From positions 1-57,308 of the IMG/VR virus record IMGVR_UViG_3300006224_000012: a stretch of DNA of 57,308 nt; one strand, written 5' to 3'. The stretch is from a virus. Shown here piece by piece: positions 14,697-23,180 of the stretch (positions are counted from its first letter, which is position 1; the number at the start of each line of letters is the position of its first letter). The notes under the pieces are model-generated. The model ran no database searches and was not told where the DNA came from. It saw nothing but the letters and a program-made list of their open reading frames with translations. Position numbers and translations under genes: made by a program.

Positions 14697-17600
14697 TATA
14701 CAGCCACCCCGACTACAATAGAATTACCTAGTTGGTAGGTATAAAGTCCTGAAAGAATAGTGCCCGTACTAACAATGGGGATAAGTAATTGGGCATGAGA
14801 ACAACTCATAGTCGCAGTAAAAGTAGCAGTTATAGTTGGCTCTAGAATCTTAGTTTGTTGTGCCGTTAAAATAGCAGCAGATATTGTAGCAATAAAGATT
14901 AAGTATGGTGCATTTAATGCACAATGGGTACAAGTTAGAGTTGGTATTTCTATTCGTACTACCGAGTAAACCTCGGGAGTTAATATTTTAGTCTGTTGTG
15001 CGGTTAATACTGCGGAAGTATTAGCAACACATATTGACGGAGCTACTATTTTAGTAGCAGAACACGTTAGACATATTGGGATTGGTATAGTTCCTGTTGA
15101 AAGTGCTGTTACTTCTGGAGCTAGAATTTGTGCGTGAGAAGCTGATAAGGTACCATAACTAGTAACATTAATCCCGGTAAAGGAAACAACTAAGAAAGCT
15201 CTACCCTCTACATGTTGTGTATTAGTAGACGCAACTTTGTGAACACATAGGTCGTCCCCACTTGTGGGTGTAAATGACGAACTTCTTTTCCATGTTTTTG
15301 TTGCACTATTCCAGTTAATTCCTGAACCAGAAACTAGACTATTTGGTGTACTAGTACTAGAGTTTATCTCATATAGTTGTAGTCTTTCTGCGTTATCAGC
15401 GCAATATCCAGTAGCATCAAGATAACAAACAGGATTGCTATAATTTCCTGAATTATACTGGCTTCTTTGATATGGGGTAGTTTCAGCATTTAAAGTAGAA
15501 TCATACCTATCTACAGTAAGATAGATTTCTCCTTTTGACAAGCCTGTAAGGTAAAGTCTTAATGAAGAACGATAATGAGTAGTGTCTACTGTAGCTTCTA
15601 CAGCCCTAACAAAAGTCTCAAATTCATGACCATCAGGCATGTCTTCCCAATCAAACTCTGTCCATTGATATTCAATAGTTGAAGATTTAGTTTCTATTAT
15701 GGCTACTGCATTATTACTATCATCTATATCACATAAACCTACTTGTCCTTCAAAATCACCATTATTGGTTCTTAAACTGCCCTCAAAAACACAATGGTCT
15801 ATTCCCCCCCAATTACTTGCATTTTTATGGAAACGATAGTGTCTTTGAGGCACATTAGAACCTAAGTCTTTTTGTTGCCAAGTAGTAACATTATCTTGCA
15901 ACGTTTCTATATTTGGAGAGGAAGAATACCACCAGTCATCTTTACCGTTCATAGCAATAGGAATTACTGTTTTAGTAGCTGTTTCATCTTGTACTACAAT
16001 AATACGAGCGGCGTATACATAGGTATCGCCATCAATTTCTCCTGCGGTTTGAACCGCATACTTAATATCTCCAGAATTTAGTGTCATAGCGGAACTACGG
16101 TAACGAGAATAAGTAGTGCCTGTATTAGCAAGTACGGTGATAGAACCTACCGATGAGCTATTATTAGTATCATATAAATTTACATTAAGAGTATTAGAAG
16201 TAGAAGAGTTTGAGGCAACTACTTCCCAATAAAATTGGACATTCCCATCAAAATCATCTTTATTAAATCTATACCATGTTTCAGTCCATATTTTTTCAGT
16301 AGTTTGAACCGATAAACCAAAATCAACTAAGTCAAACTGTATTTCTGTTTTGGCATTCCCATCCCCAGCAAACACTATTTTTGGGCTTGTTGGTTCTACT
16401 AGATGAAAGTGGTTAGTCGAAGAAAAGGAACCGTATGTATCAGAACCATCAGGGTCTTTTGCCCTTACTTTCCAATATATGGTATCTCCGTAGTTAAATT
16501 CATATTCTTCGGTTGTATAAACTGCTAATTGTACTGCACCACAATAAACGGTTACTCCTGATGGAATATCACCATAAATTCTGACTTTTAGGTTTTGTAT
16601 TGCTGATAACGACCAACCTCCAGATGGTGGTGTTAATGTTACAGGAGTATAAGCACCTGAACCTGAGCCTTGTCTTGACATGCAAGTTCCTAGTTCTTCG
16701 TCGGTTGAAGAATAGACTGTTGCATAGAATGAAGTTCTAGTTGGGTCATAATCACTTGTATAACCAACTAGTGCTACATCAACTCGTAATACAGTTTCAT
16801 TAACAAGAGAAGGTAGGTTTGTGCCTTCACCACCTAAATACCCATAAGTTTTTGTTCCAGATACAGCCCCAACACAAGAAGCAAAACCAAAAGTAGTGTC
16901 CTCATCAAAAGCATTTCCATCATCTGTCCATTTGCTGTCAGGGTCACTTGGGGTGCTATCATTAAAAAGACAATATTGTATATCTATATCTAAAGGAGTG
17001 TAGGTAATTTCATGCCCACTTGTGAATGGGTGCGTGTCAGAACCATCGTGATAAAAGGCACCAGGAACAGCATCGGAAGTGTAGTCTAGTAAAGCTGTTC
17101 CTACAGAAGTAAAATCTTGAGAAAGCATTGTTTGTGTATCTGTTCCGGTTCCACCCCATAATTGTGAGTAGTTTGAACTAGTGAAACTTACATCTATATA
17201 ACAAGTCTCAGTTTCACTATAAATTTTTGCCCATAAGTCATATTCTGGAAAATAGCCCCAGCGGTCATCACCAGTATAGCTCAACATATACATTACTCCA
17301 CCAGAATACGGGTTTGATGTGCTAAGATTCCAACCTATATAATTAGTTTCATCATGTACATTTGGCAATCTTTCTAAACTAACATGAAAAGTTCCTCCAA
17401 TATAAGGAATTATTATGGGTGTTGAAAAGGTAAATCTTACAATTCCACTTGTCATGGTTAAAGTTTCTATCGGATCACTCCAGTAATCATCTGGATAATG
17501 TCCACTTCCAATTCCACATATTAATTGAAAATCTGGGCTTCCAAATTTTTGGAGTTTTAAGTCTACATATTTAATTTTCATGTAGCCGCTATCAAAACTA

Positions 17601-18463
17601 GATGAAGTATCTACGAATACTTCGTACTCAACATCATCACTATCTATGTCAGTACCAGTAAATTTAAGAGTAGGAGTTCTAGTATAAAGAGAAGAGTCAT
17701 CTGTTGGAGTATTTAATACAACAGAAGGAGAGGAATTAGAACTTTCAATATCAATTACTGGGACGAGTATTTTTGCCGCTGAACAAGTAATCGGGATAGC
17801 ATCTACAGATGCACTTGCAATGGTAAGAGGTTTAAAGGCAGCAACTTGGGCATAAGAAGAAACAGACGCACCTTTAGACCATGTAATTGTAATGCTTCCA
17901 CTAGATTCGGTAGCAGTTGCACAACCTGCTACCTGTGACCCCATATCTGCTTCAGAGCCAGAAATTTCTGCTCCGGTTGTTACTCCTAAGTTAGAAGTAG
18001 CGGATTCAAGGTCAACTATACCACCAACACCATAAGCTCCGGTAGTAACACTAGAAACTGTCACAGTATGAGAGGTAGTAGAACTATCGCCAGAATTGGC
18101 AGTATCATATACGATAGTAAGACTAGCATTACTCTCAATTAGTCCAATTGCGGTAGCTTGTAAATCTGTGCAAGTTCCAGCCGGTGTTACTGCTACAGAC
18201 CAGGGACCACCAATTGCGGGGGTATTTTTATACCATATTGAAATAAAGCCGCTTCCAGAGCGGTATCTACCAGCAGGGATTTCAGTTAGGTTTGTGCCAT
18301 TCCATGTAACGGAATTTATAACTGAATCGGATGCGCTTGAATCATATCCAGTAACAACAACGACCAAACATTTAGTGTTGGTCGCAGTAGTGTGATTAAA
18401 AGAAAGACCAGAAGAGTTGCCGTCATTTCCAGATGAAGTAGGTGTGCCTAATGTAATTGCCAT
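14696..18463 (-). CDS. Large modular virion adhesin (1255 aa)
   Basis: ATG 18463 follows AAAGGATAAGTAGGCT. Residues 1-205 match a beta-sandwich common in phage tail proteins (WNGTNLTEIP, AAFKP). One LTxxxxKIL repeat follows, then an Fn3/cadherin-like unit with HPFTSGHEITYT, and several jelly-roll-like segments resembling carbohydrate-binding modules. Six more LTxxxxKIL repeats lie before the end. The C-terminus LYTYQLGNSIVVGVAV resembles that of the 415-aa protein. Likely a side fibre or surface adhesin; no enzymatic motif is seen. Confidence 0.75.
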   Translation of the reverse strand: MAITLGTPTSSGNDGNSSGLSFNHTTATNTKCLVVVVTGYDSSASDSVINSVTWNGTNLTEIPAGRYRSGSGFISIWYKNTPAIGGPWSVAVTPAGTCTDLQATAIGLIESNASLTIVYDTANSGDSSTTSHTVTVSSVTTGAYGVGGIVDLESATSNLGVTTGAEISGSEADMGSQVAGCATATESSGSITITWSKGASVSSYAQVAAFKPLTIASASVDAIPITCSAAKILVPVIDIESSNSSPSVVLNTPTDDSSLYTRTPTLKFTGTDIDSDDVEYEVFVDTSSSFDSGYMKIKYVDLKLQKFGSPDFQLICGIGSGHYPDDYWSDPIETLTMTSGIVRFTFSTPIIIPYIGGTFHVSLERLPNVHDETNYIGWNLSTSNPYSGGVMYMLSYTGDDRWGYFPEYDLWAKIYSETETCYIDVSFTSSNYSQLWGGTGTDTQTMLSQDFTSVGTALLDYTSDAVPGAFYHDGSDTHPFTSGHEITYTPLDIDIQYCLFNDSTPSDPDSKWTDDGNAFDEDTTFGFASCVGAVSGTKTYGYLGGEGTNLPSLVNETVLRVDVALVGYTSDYDPTRTSFYATVYSSTDEELGTCMSRQGSGSGAYTPVTLTPPSGGWSLSAIQNLKVRIYGDIPSGVTVYCGAVQLAVYTTEEYEFNYGDTIYWKVRAKDPDGSDTYGSFSSTNHFHLVEPTSPKIVFAGDGNAKTEIQFDLVDFGLSVQTTEKIWTETWYRFNKDDFDGNVQFYWEVVASNSSTSNTLNVNLYDTNNSSSVGSITVLANTGTTYSRYRSSAMTLNSGDIKYAVQTAGEIDGDTYVYAARIIVVQDETATKTVIPIAMNGKDDWWYSSSPNIETLQDNVTTWQQKDLGSNVPQRHYRFHKNASNWGGIDHCVFEGSLRTNNGDFEGQVGLCDIDDSNNAVAIIETKSSTIEYQWTEFDWEDMPDGHEFETFVRAVEATVDTTHYRSSLRLYLTGLSKGEIYLTVDRYDSTLNAETTPYQRSQYNSGNYSNPVCYLDATGYCADNAERLQLYEINSSTSTPNSLVSGSGINWNSATKTWKRSSSFTPTSGDDLCVHKVASTNTQHVEGRAFLVVSFTGINVTSYGTLSASHAQILAPEVTALSTGTIPIPICLTCSATKIVAPSICVANTSAVLTAQQTKILTPEVYSVVRIEIPTLTCTHCALNAPYLIFIATISAAILTAQQTKILEPTITATFTATMSCSHAQLLIPIVSTGTILSGLYTYQLGNSIVVGVAV

Positions 18464-18470
18464 AGCCTAC

Positions 18471-18668
18471 TTATCCTTTAGGTGGTGGGAGGTCGAATTC
18501 CATTTCATTTGCAAAGATTCTATGATTAACGATTAGTCGCGGAAGAATTAGGTTTTTATAGCTCCAGTTTATTACAGCCATAAGCACTCTCTTGATAAAA
18601 GAGATAACTAGTCTAATAGGGGAAACCTCTATTTTTGAACTAGTTTGTATTTGTGGCTCTGGAACCAT
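18471..18668 (-). CDS. Hypothetical protein (65 aa)
   Basis: ATG 18668 follows AAGGAGAAAA, a strong site. The product has a hydrophobic, basic middle (IRLVISFIKRVLMAVINWSY) that could be membrane-associated or an amphipathic helix, and a proline-rich end (DLPPPKG). It sits between a glycosyltransferase and the adhesin genes. No family is recognised. Confidence 0.65.
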   Translation of the reverse strand: MVPEPQIQTSSKIEVSPIRLVISFIKRVLMAVINWSYKNLILPRLIVNHRIFANEMEFDLPPPKG

Positions 18669-18676
18669 TTTTCTCC

Positions 18677-19300
18677 TTATAAAGCTACGGTCTTATAATG
18701 TTTTTGTCTTAAATCAAAATCTGCCCAAATTTCAAATCCTGCTTTTCTAGCCTGTGTACAAAAGTAGAAATCCTCTCCCATTCGCATTTTTGGCTCTTTT
18801 GGGTCAAAACACATCTTAAACCAAGGATATTCTATAGCTTCTACAACGTGACGTTTAATCAAAACTCCTGTTGCGCCAACTCCGTCTACTTTTTGTAGAC
18901 CATGAGCATTTTCATTGGGAACATCTAAAAATCTGTATTTCTCACTCCAATCTTCAGTATCATTTTCCCATGCTGCTGTAAAGCAATGCCTTCCTTTAAT
19001 AAGAGAAGGCGCAACAGAAGCTACAATATCCTTATCATAAGCTAACAATTTCTCAATTGTTCCCTTTTCTGGCACACAGTCAGAATCTAACAAGAACAAA
19101 TGAGTATAGCTCTTACTCTCCTGCAAAAAATCCGCTATCTGGTTATTTCTTTGCAATTCCAATGGATATGGTGAATACAAAATATGCACCGCCATTTCCA
19201 ATCCAATTCGTGCTGCATCCTGCATACTAACAAGAAGCCATCCTACTGCTTCGGCATGAATGTTCTCTCTAGTAGGGATGGAAATCAAAACACTAGTCAT
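18677..19300 (-). CDS. GT-A-fold glycosyltransferase (family 2-like)
   Basis: The product is 207 aa. The N-terminal strand MTSVLISIPTREN and the metal/sugar-nucleotide motif LLDSDCVP (71-77; D72, D74) are typical of GT2-like enzymes, and GEDFYFC near 174-180 fits the catalytic ED motif. There is no membrane span. With the GDP-mannose dehydratase nearby and a second glycosyltransferase-like gene at the right edge, it may glycosylate virion proteins or host surface sugar. Acceptor and donor are not readable. Confidence 0.75.
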   Translation of the reverse strand: MTSVLISIPTRENIHAEAVGWLLVSMQDAARIGLEMAVHILYSPYPLELQRNNQIADFLQESKSYTHLFLLDSDCVPEKGTIEKLLAYDKDIVASVAPSLIKGRHCFTAAWENDTEDWSEKYRFLDVPNENAHGLQKVDGVGATGVLIKRHVVEAIEYPWFKMCFDPKEPKMRMGEDFYFCTQARKAGFEIWADFDLRQKHYKTVAL

Positions 19301-19309
19301 ATCTACTCC

Positions 19310-19750
19310 TTAGTCAGTTGTAATCGTCACAATACCGTTGGTAGACCATGCAATGGTAAACGTACCAGCAGAAGCACTCATGGTTTCACCAAAATCTACA
19401 TAGCCGATAAGCGGCCAAGATGTAGAAGTTGCACCAAGACCAGTATTTCTGCAATAAATAATTGCATAACGTGCAGAAATAGTAGCGCCAGTCCATTCAG
19501 CATTAGTTGCAGTAAACTTCGTAGTAGCAGTAGTGTTAGTTACTGCACAAGTAGTGAGAGTCTGACCTTCAGCAGTATAACCAGTACCAGAAATCTCCAT
19601 TGTGGTAAGTGAAGATAAAAACTCATGAGATTGTGCAGGACTATAGCCTGAAGTAGCTAAAAGAACCCTAATATTATGAGTATTAAAGTCAATATCGCCT
19701 GTAAGACCATGAGTTAGCATTGGGTAGTATACTTTTCCAGAAACAGCCAT
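19310..19750 (-). CDS. Virion structural protein (146 aa)
   Basis: The pattern IDFNTHNIRVLLATSGYSP, EISGTGYTAEG, ARYAIIY and GYVDFGE is seen in a widespread family of small phage structural proteins encoded among tail and fibre genes. The ribosome-binding site, AGGGGGTGA, is the extended type also found before the capsid and tail tube genes, implying high expression. It may cap fibres or decorate the virion. No enzymatic motif is present. Confidence 0.75.
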   Translation of the reverse strand: MAVSGKVYYPMLTHGLTGDIDFNTHNIRVLLATSGYSPAQSHEFLSSLTTMEISGTGYTAEGQTLTTCAVTNTTATTKFTATNAEWTGATISARYAIIYCRNTGLGATSTSWPLIGYVDFGETMSASAGTFTIAWSTNGIVTITTD

Positions 19751-19768
19751 TTAATCACCCCCTCTCGG

Positions 19769-19948
19769 TTATTTCTTTTTCCGTTTTCTCGGAAATTTTT
19801 TACTTGTATGTCCCTCTTTTGTAGCGGTAGCCAATCCTTTTTTAAAGGCTGGTTTTCCCTCGTTTTCCATAGCGTAATAAATCTTCATGGCTTTTTTACG
19901 GCCATACCGTTTTATTAACGCCTCTGCCAATGTTTTGTTTACTGGCAT
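19769..19948 (-). CDS. Small basic protein (59 aa)
   Basis: ATG 19948 follows AAAAAGGAGAATAG. The product starts MPVNKTLAEALIKRYGRKKA and continues MKIYYAMENEGKPAFKKGL, with a very basic end (KKFPRKRKKK). Similar RYGxKKAxKIYYAxEN peptides recur in phage structural regions, but their role is not known to me. The gene fills most of the 250-base gap before the endolysin, with a terminator-free tail. Confidence 0.75.
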   Translation of the reverse strand: MPVNKTLAEALIKRYGRKKAMKIYYAMENEGKPAFKKGLATATKEGHTSKKFPRKRKKK

Positions 19949-20003
19949 CTATTCTCCTTTTTAGTACCTAATAATATATCGGCTAAATTAGTCAATTGTT
20001 GTA

Positions 20004-20885
20004 CTATACTTCTAGCAGTTTATTCCATGTTTTAGGCCCTACAATACCATCCCATTCAGATGGAGTACTCGGCCAGCATTTTTTCTGGAATCCAATCACG
20101 GCTGTTTCAGTATTTGGCCCATAAATTCCATCAATGGTTCCAGGATTAAACCCTGCTTCTACTAGCTGTTCCTGCACCCAACGTACATCTTCTCCTCGCA
20201 TATATGGGTCAGTAACTTTTAACATTCTTGTATACGGAGGGGCCGGGTCTTCATGCCAATATTCAAATCCTGGAGGAACTGGTACATCATCAGGAATTGG
20301 TCCATCTTCTATTAATAAGCCACAAATTTTCAAGAAGCCTCTCATAGCCATGATACCATGAAATCTTGCATATACCCATAAAGCTGTTGGTCCATCCATT
20401 CCATAAATATCCCAACCTGTTCCACCATGAACACCAACTTCCAATAATACACCACGTTGAGGCGGTAATTTTGCAATTCTTCGGCAAAAAGCCAAGTCTG
20501 TTCTAACTGTTGGGTATTGGTGAGCAAATCCAATGCGATTAGCAACTTCTATACCTATTTTATCCGCCCAAGGTGCATCAGCCGCTCTACAAATTAAAGG
20601 ATATACATCCTGTCTTCCATTTGCGTCTGAATGCATACTTAAAACGTAATCTGGTTTCCAAAGCATCATTTTATCAAGCATTTTCACTAACTCATCCACA
20701 TTTGAAGCACCAACTCCAGGAATATAAGCCCAATACATGGTATGTCCATTTTCTGTACCTATACGCATTGCTTCAAGCCCACGAATAACTGCTATTTGTT
20801 CTTCAGTAGTTATTCCCGGTGCAGGATTAGGGTCGCCAGCAACTACGTTATGGTGCTGATTTGATGGGACTATTGCAATCCTCAT
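20004..20885 (-). CDS. N-acetylmuramoyl-L-alanine amidase endolysin
   Basis: The product is 293 aa. Residues 1-185 fit an Amidase_3-type zinc amidase: the early HH (11-12) and E28 region, H85 in SMHSDAN and catalytic E149 in LLEVGVHGG. Residues about 215-293 are a PG_binding_1 domain (GEDVRWVQEQLVEAGFNPG, DGIYGPNTETAVIGFQ, DGIVGPKTWNKL). It would cut the stem-peptide amide bond at lysis. The start overlaps the upstream gene as ATGA, behind AAAGGAGG. Two holin-like membrane proteins lie about 1.2 kb upstream in the same direction. Confidence 0.9.
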   Translation of the reverse strand: MRIAIVPSNQHHNVVAGDPNPAPGITTEEQIAVIRGLEAMRIGTENGHTMYWAYIPGVGASNVDELVKMLDKMMLWKPDYVLSMHSDANGRQDVYPLICRAADAPWADKIGIEVANRIGFAHQYPTVRTDLAFCRRIAKLPPQRGVLLEVGVHGGTGWDIYGMDGPTALWVYARFHGIMAMRGFLKICGLLIEDGPIPDDVPVPPGFEYWHEDPAPPYTRMLKVTDPYMRGEDVRWVQEQLVEAGFNPGTIDGIYGPNTETAVIGFQKKCWPSTPSEWDGIVGPKTWNKLLEV

Positions 20886-21904
20886 TCTTTTCCTCCTTTG
20901 TAGTCTAATAATTTTACTTCTATCATATCGGCAATAAGCCCTTTAAAGTCAAAAACTGGCTTCCAGCCAAGCTCTTTTTTAGCTTTAGTAGCATCCCCTA
21001 AAAGGATACTGACTTCATTGGGCCTATAGTATTTCTCGACAGATTTTACCATAATATTACCATCTAAACCATATCCTACCCACATTCCTTGCCCATTTTT
21101 AATCCAGATAACGTCGATTTTAAAGTGGTCGTATACTTCTTTGACAAACTCTATGATTGTGTGGGTTTCGCCAGAGGCTAAGATGTAGTTTTGTGGACTG
21201 GTTTGCTGAAGCATTAGCCACATTCCTTCTACCATATCCTTTGCGTGTGACCAATCTCTTTTAGCATCCATATTTCCTAATTCTAGCACAATATCTTCTC
21301 CGCACATTTGTCTAACAACAGTATCGACCACTTTCTGAGTTACGAACTCAATCCCTCTTCGGGGGGATTCATGGTTGAAAAGAATTCCGCATACGATAAA
21401 CATTCCATAAGATTCTTTGTAAATACGAGCCATTTCGTGAGCAAATAACTTTGAGACACCGTATGGGCTTCTAGGTTTATAAGGAGTTTGTTCTGTTTGC
21501 GGGTAATCTTCCCCGTCAAACATTTCACTACTACTGGCTTGGTAGATTCGGGCCAAAGGACAAGATAATCTGGCAGCTTCAAATACATTTAAGGCTCCTA
21601 TTCCTGTTACATTTGCAGTTAATTGTGGCTGATTCCATGATATTGCTACATATGATTGTGCGGCTAAATTATAGATTTCATCTGGCTGCACATCATCGAA
21701 AATTCTAATTAAAGAAGATATGTCTGTTATATCTCCATCCAATAAATGGATTTTTCTTTCCACTAAAAGTGGGTATATATTTTTATAGTTTGGTGTGCTA
21801 ACTCTCCGCACTATTCCATATACTTGATAGCCTTTTTCAAATAGGCTCTCAGCTAAATAGCTTCCATCCTGGCCGGTGACTCCTGTAATTATCGCTTTCT
21901 TCAT
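20882..21904 (-). CDS. gmd: GDP-mannose 4,6-dehydratase
   Basis: The product is 340 aa, the usual length. It has the NAD(P) motif TGVTGQDG (8-15), the SSSEMF segment (124-129), the catalytic YGVSK (148-152), and FNHESPRRGIEFVTQK, which is diagnostic of this family. It converts GDP-mannose to GDP-4-keto-6-deoxymannose, a precursor of fucose, rhamnose or perosamine sugars. No epimerase/reductase partner lies in the window. It sits between the structured leader and the endolysin. It is likely linked to sugar modification of virion or host envelope. Confidence 0.93.
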   Translation of the reverse strand: MKKAIITGVTGQDGSYLAESLFEKGYQVYGIVRRVSTPNYKNIYPLLVERKIHLLDGDITDISSLIRIFDDVQPDEIYNLAAQSYVAISWNQPQLTANVTGIGALNVFEAARLSCPLARIYQASSSEMFDGEDYPQTEQTPYKPRSPYGVSKLFAHEMARIYKESYGMFIVCGILFNHESPRRGIEFVTQKVVDTVVRQMCGEDIVLELGNMDAKRDWSHAKDMVEGMWLMLQQTSPQNYILASGETHTIIEFVKEVYDHFKIDVIWIKNGQGMWVGYGLDGNIMVKSVEKYYRPNEVSILLGDATKAKKELGWKPVFDFKGLIADMIEVKLLDYKGGKE

Positions 21905-21918
21905 ATTACTCCTTTCTA

Positions 21919-21949
21919 AAAAGAGAAAGCCGCATTTAAGCGGCTTTCT
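21919..21949 (-). terminator. Intrinsic terminator upstream of gmd
   Basis: A perfect 10-bp stem (AGAAAGCCGC paired with GCGGCTTTCT, arms 21940-21949 and 21924-21933) has a six-base loop and is followed on the minus strand by CTTTTTAG. It ends 15 bases before the gmd start, so it either ends the holin transcript or works as an attenuator for gmd and the endolysin. Confidence 0.85.
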
Positions 21950-22101
21950 GGAGAGTTTTTATAGAGGTTCTCGCTTCGTACCTCTGCACCTTTTGCCGAA
22001 ATCGGTGTCATTTATATTATCGTCATTTTGATTTCGTCTTTTGAGATTACGTTTTGTGAAGTTTTAAAACTTCCCTTCAGTAATAGAAAGCCTGTATTAC
22101 T
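21950..22101 (-). promoter_or_regulatory. Structured leader / possible attenuator before gmd
   Basis: This gene-free stretch folds into several hairpins on the minus strand: AGTAATA/TATTACT at 22079-22101 beginning on the upstream stop codon, the 16-base palindrome GAAGTTTTAAAACTTC at 22058-22073, and an AGAGGT/ACCTCT hairpin next to the terminator. The loop of the first hairpin contains GGCTTTCT, the exact complement of the terminator's 5' arm AGAAAGCC. Pairing them would stop the terminator from forming. No known riboswitch class is recognised. Confidence 0.5.
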
Positions 22102-22675
22102 AAACGTCTAACTCTAGCATTTTTCCTGTTACATCATGTCTTACACCGTCAATCATAACATATACTTTATTTTCTTTCATGCTTTTAATGAGAATTACTT
22201 CTTTTGGTTTAGGGGGTTCTTGGGGTATGATTTTGGGTTCCTCTTTTAATGGCAAAGTTTCTACTTCTGCTGAAGGCACTTCAGGAGGGATTTCAGGCGC
22301 ACACTCTTTATTACCATTTAGCTTTAAATTGCTTTCTTGTTTAATTACACTTAATTTTGCGCCAGCAGAAGTAGCTACCGCATGAATCATTTTACTTCCT
22401 GCCCCAATTGTTAACCCATAAAAGATAGTGCCGAATCTTTCCATTAACGGTACTCCGGTATCTAACAGGGTTTGATAATTCAATGCAATAGCTACTCCTA
22501 GTCCAGCAGCAATAGAAAGGGCAAACCATACTTCTCCTGGCGTTTTTTGGACCCACCCCCAAGGTAGTTTATAGTATAGTGTTTTAAGGAACTGAATAGC
22601 AATTACTATACCTGAAGATATAGCTGCAATAGTCCCTGCATCAGTTAGTATATTTGCCCAATCCATTGTATCCAT
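22100..22675 (-). CDS. Membrane protein, holin-like (191 aa)
   Basis: Three hydrophobic segments are visible at about 10-32, 48-65 and 82-105, followed by a proline/glutamate-rich linker (PEIPPEVPSAEVETLPLKEE) and a small soluble end (VYVMIDGVRHDVTGKMLEL). Position near the endolysin and paired with a second small membrane protein favours holin or lysis regulation. The long soluble tail is unusual for a holin. The TAATAA overlap with the upstream gene implies co-translation. Confidence 0.65.
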   Translation of the reverse strand: MDTMDWANILTDAGTIAAISSGIVIAIQFLKTLYYKLPWGWVQKTPGEVWFALSIAAGLGVAIALNYQTLLDTGVPLMERFGTIFYGLTIGAGSKMIHAVATSAGAKLSVIKQESNLKLNGNKECAPEIPPEVPSAEVETLPLKEEPKIIPQEPPKPKEVILIKSMKENKVYVMIDGVRHDVTGKMLELDV

Positions 22676-22678
22676 TTA

Positions 22679-22978
22679 TTACTTTTTATCTCCTGCCTTT
22701 AAAACTTGCTGGTCATAAATATTCTGAGAAGAAATAGCTCCACGGGAAGCAAGCAATCCAGTAAATACACCAATAAAATAGAGCGTCCAATCTGTAGTTC
22801 CTGTAGCAGCTATAGCTGCTTCTACGAGAACTACGGGGAGAAGTAAGCTAACTAATCTATTTGCCAAACCGCCAAAATAGCTTCCAAGTGCAGCGTTGAG
22901 AGCAATAATAATCCCTGAAGTTACAAACCATGCACCAGGGCCAGAAGCTAACATTGCCATTGTGATTGTAGGGTCCAT
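22679..22978 (-). CDS. Small membrane protein, holin candidate (99 aa)
   Basis: At least three hydrophobic spans fill most of the protein (about 15-35, 42-60 and 66-80), with a charged C-terminal tail (NIYDQQVLKAGDKK). Size and topology match class I holins. It is followed immediately by a second membrane protein, so the two may be a holin/antiholin pair. AGGTAGGTAAAA precedes the ATG. No specific holin family signature is recognised. Confidence 0.65.
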   Translation of the reverse strand: MDPTITMAMLASGPGAWFVTSGIIIALNAALGSYFGGLANRLVSLLLPVVLVEAAIAATGTTDWTLYFIGVFTGLLASRGAISSQNIYDQQVLKAGDKK

Positions 22979-22980
22979 TT

Positions 22981-23028
22981 TTACCTACCTTTCTTTTTCT
23001 TACCTTTACATTTATCTCTTATTTCCAT
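22981..23028 (-). CDS. Possible 15-residue basic peptide
   Basis: ATG 23028 lies five bases after AAGGAGG, one of the best ribosome-binding sites in the window, and encodes MEIRDKCKGKKKKGR. It overlaps the end of the 53-aa ORF and stops two bases before the holin ATG. It may be a leader for translational coupling or a genuine micro-peptide. The coding evidence is only the site and spacing. Confidence 0.4.
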   Translation of the reverse strand: MEIRDKCKGKKKKGR

Positions 23029-23180
23029 TTGTCCTCCTTTTCGTGCTGTCGCCTTTTGCGTTTCTTTTCTTTCCGCTGGTTATAAGAATCCATTTCTAAG
23101 GCAACTTGTTCATCAACTCCACACTTCACTAAGAAGTCAAACGTGCGAGAGGGTTTTTGTTCCTCTCCCTTTTCTTTCAT
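23019..23180 (-). CDS. Small charged protein (53 aa)
   Basis: ATG 23180 overlaps the phosphoesterase stop (ATGA). The product starts MKEKGEEQKPSRTFDFLVKC and has a C-terminal half dominated by Lys/Arg/Glu (NQRKEKKRKRRQHEKEDKWK). A short helix with a basic tail suggests RNA or membrane-surface binding, but no family is recognised. Overlap with genes on both sides supports translation. Confidence 0.6.
   Translation of the reverse strand: MKEKGEEQKPSRTFDFLVKCGVDEQVALEMDSYNQRKEKKRKRRQHEKEDKWK

Noticed and set aside
6016-18463. Diversity-generating retroelement targets in the adhesins
   Set aside because: Repeats are variable, but no reverse transcriptase or template repeat is present in the window and variation is not confined to adenine-derived positions.
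22058-22073. GAAGTTTTAAAACTTC as a repressor operator
   Set aside because: It lies within a run of RNA hairpins with no promoter next to it, so an RNA role is as likely. There is no second copy to support an operator.
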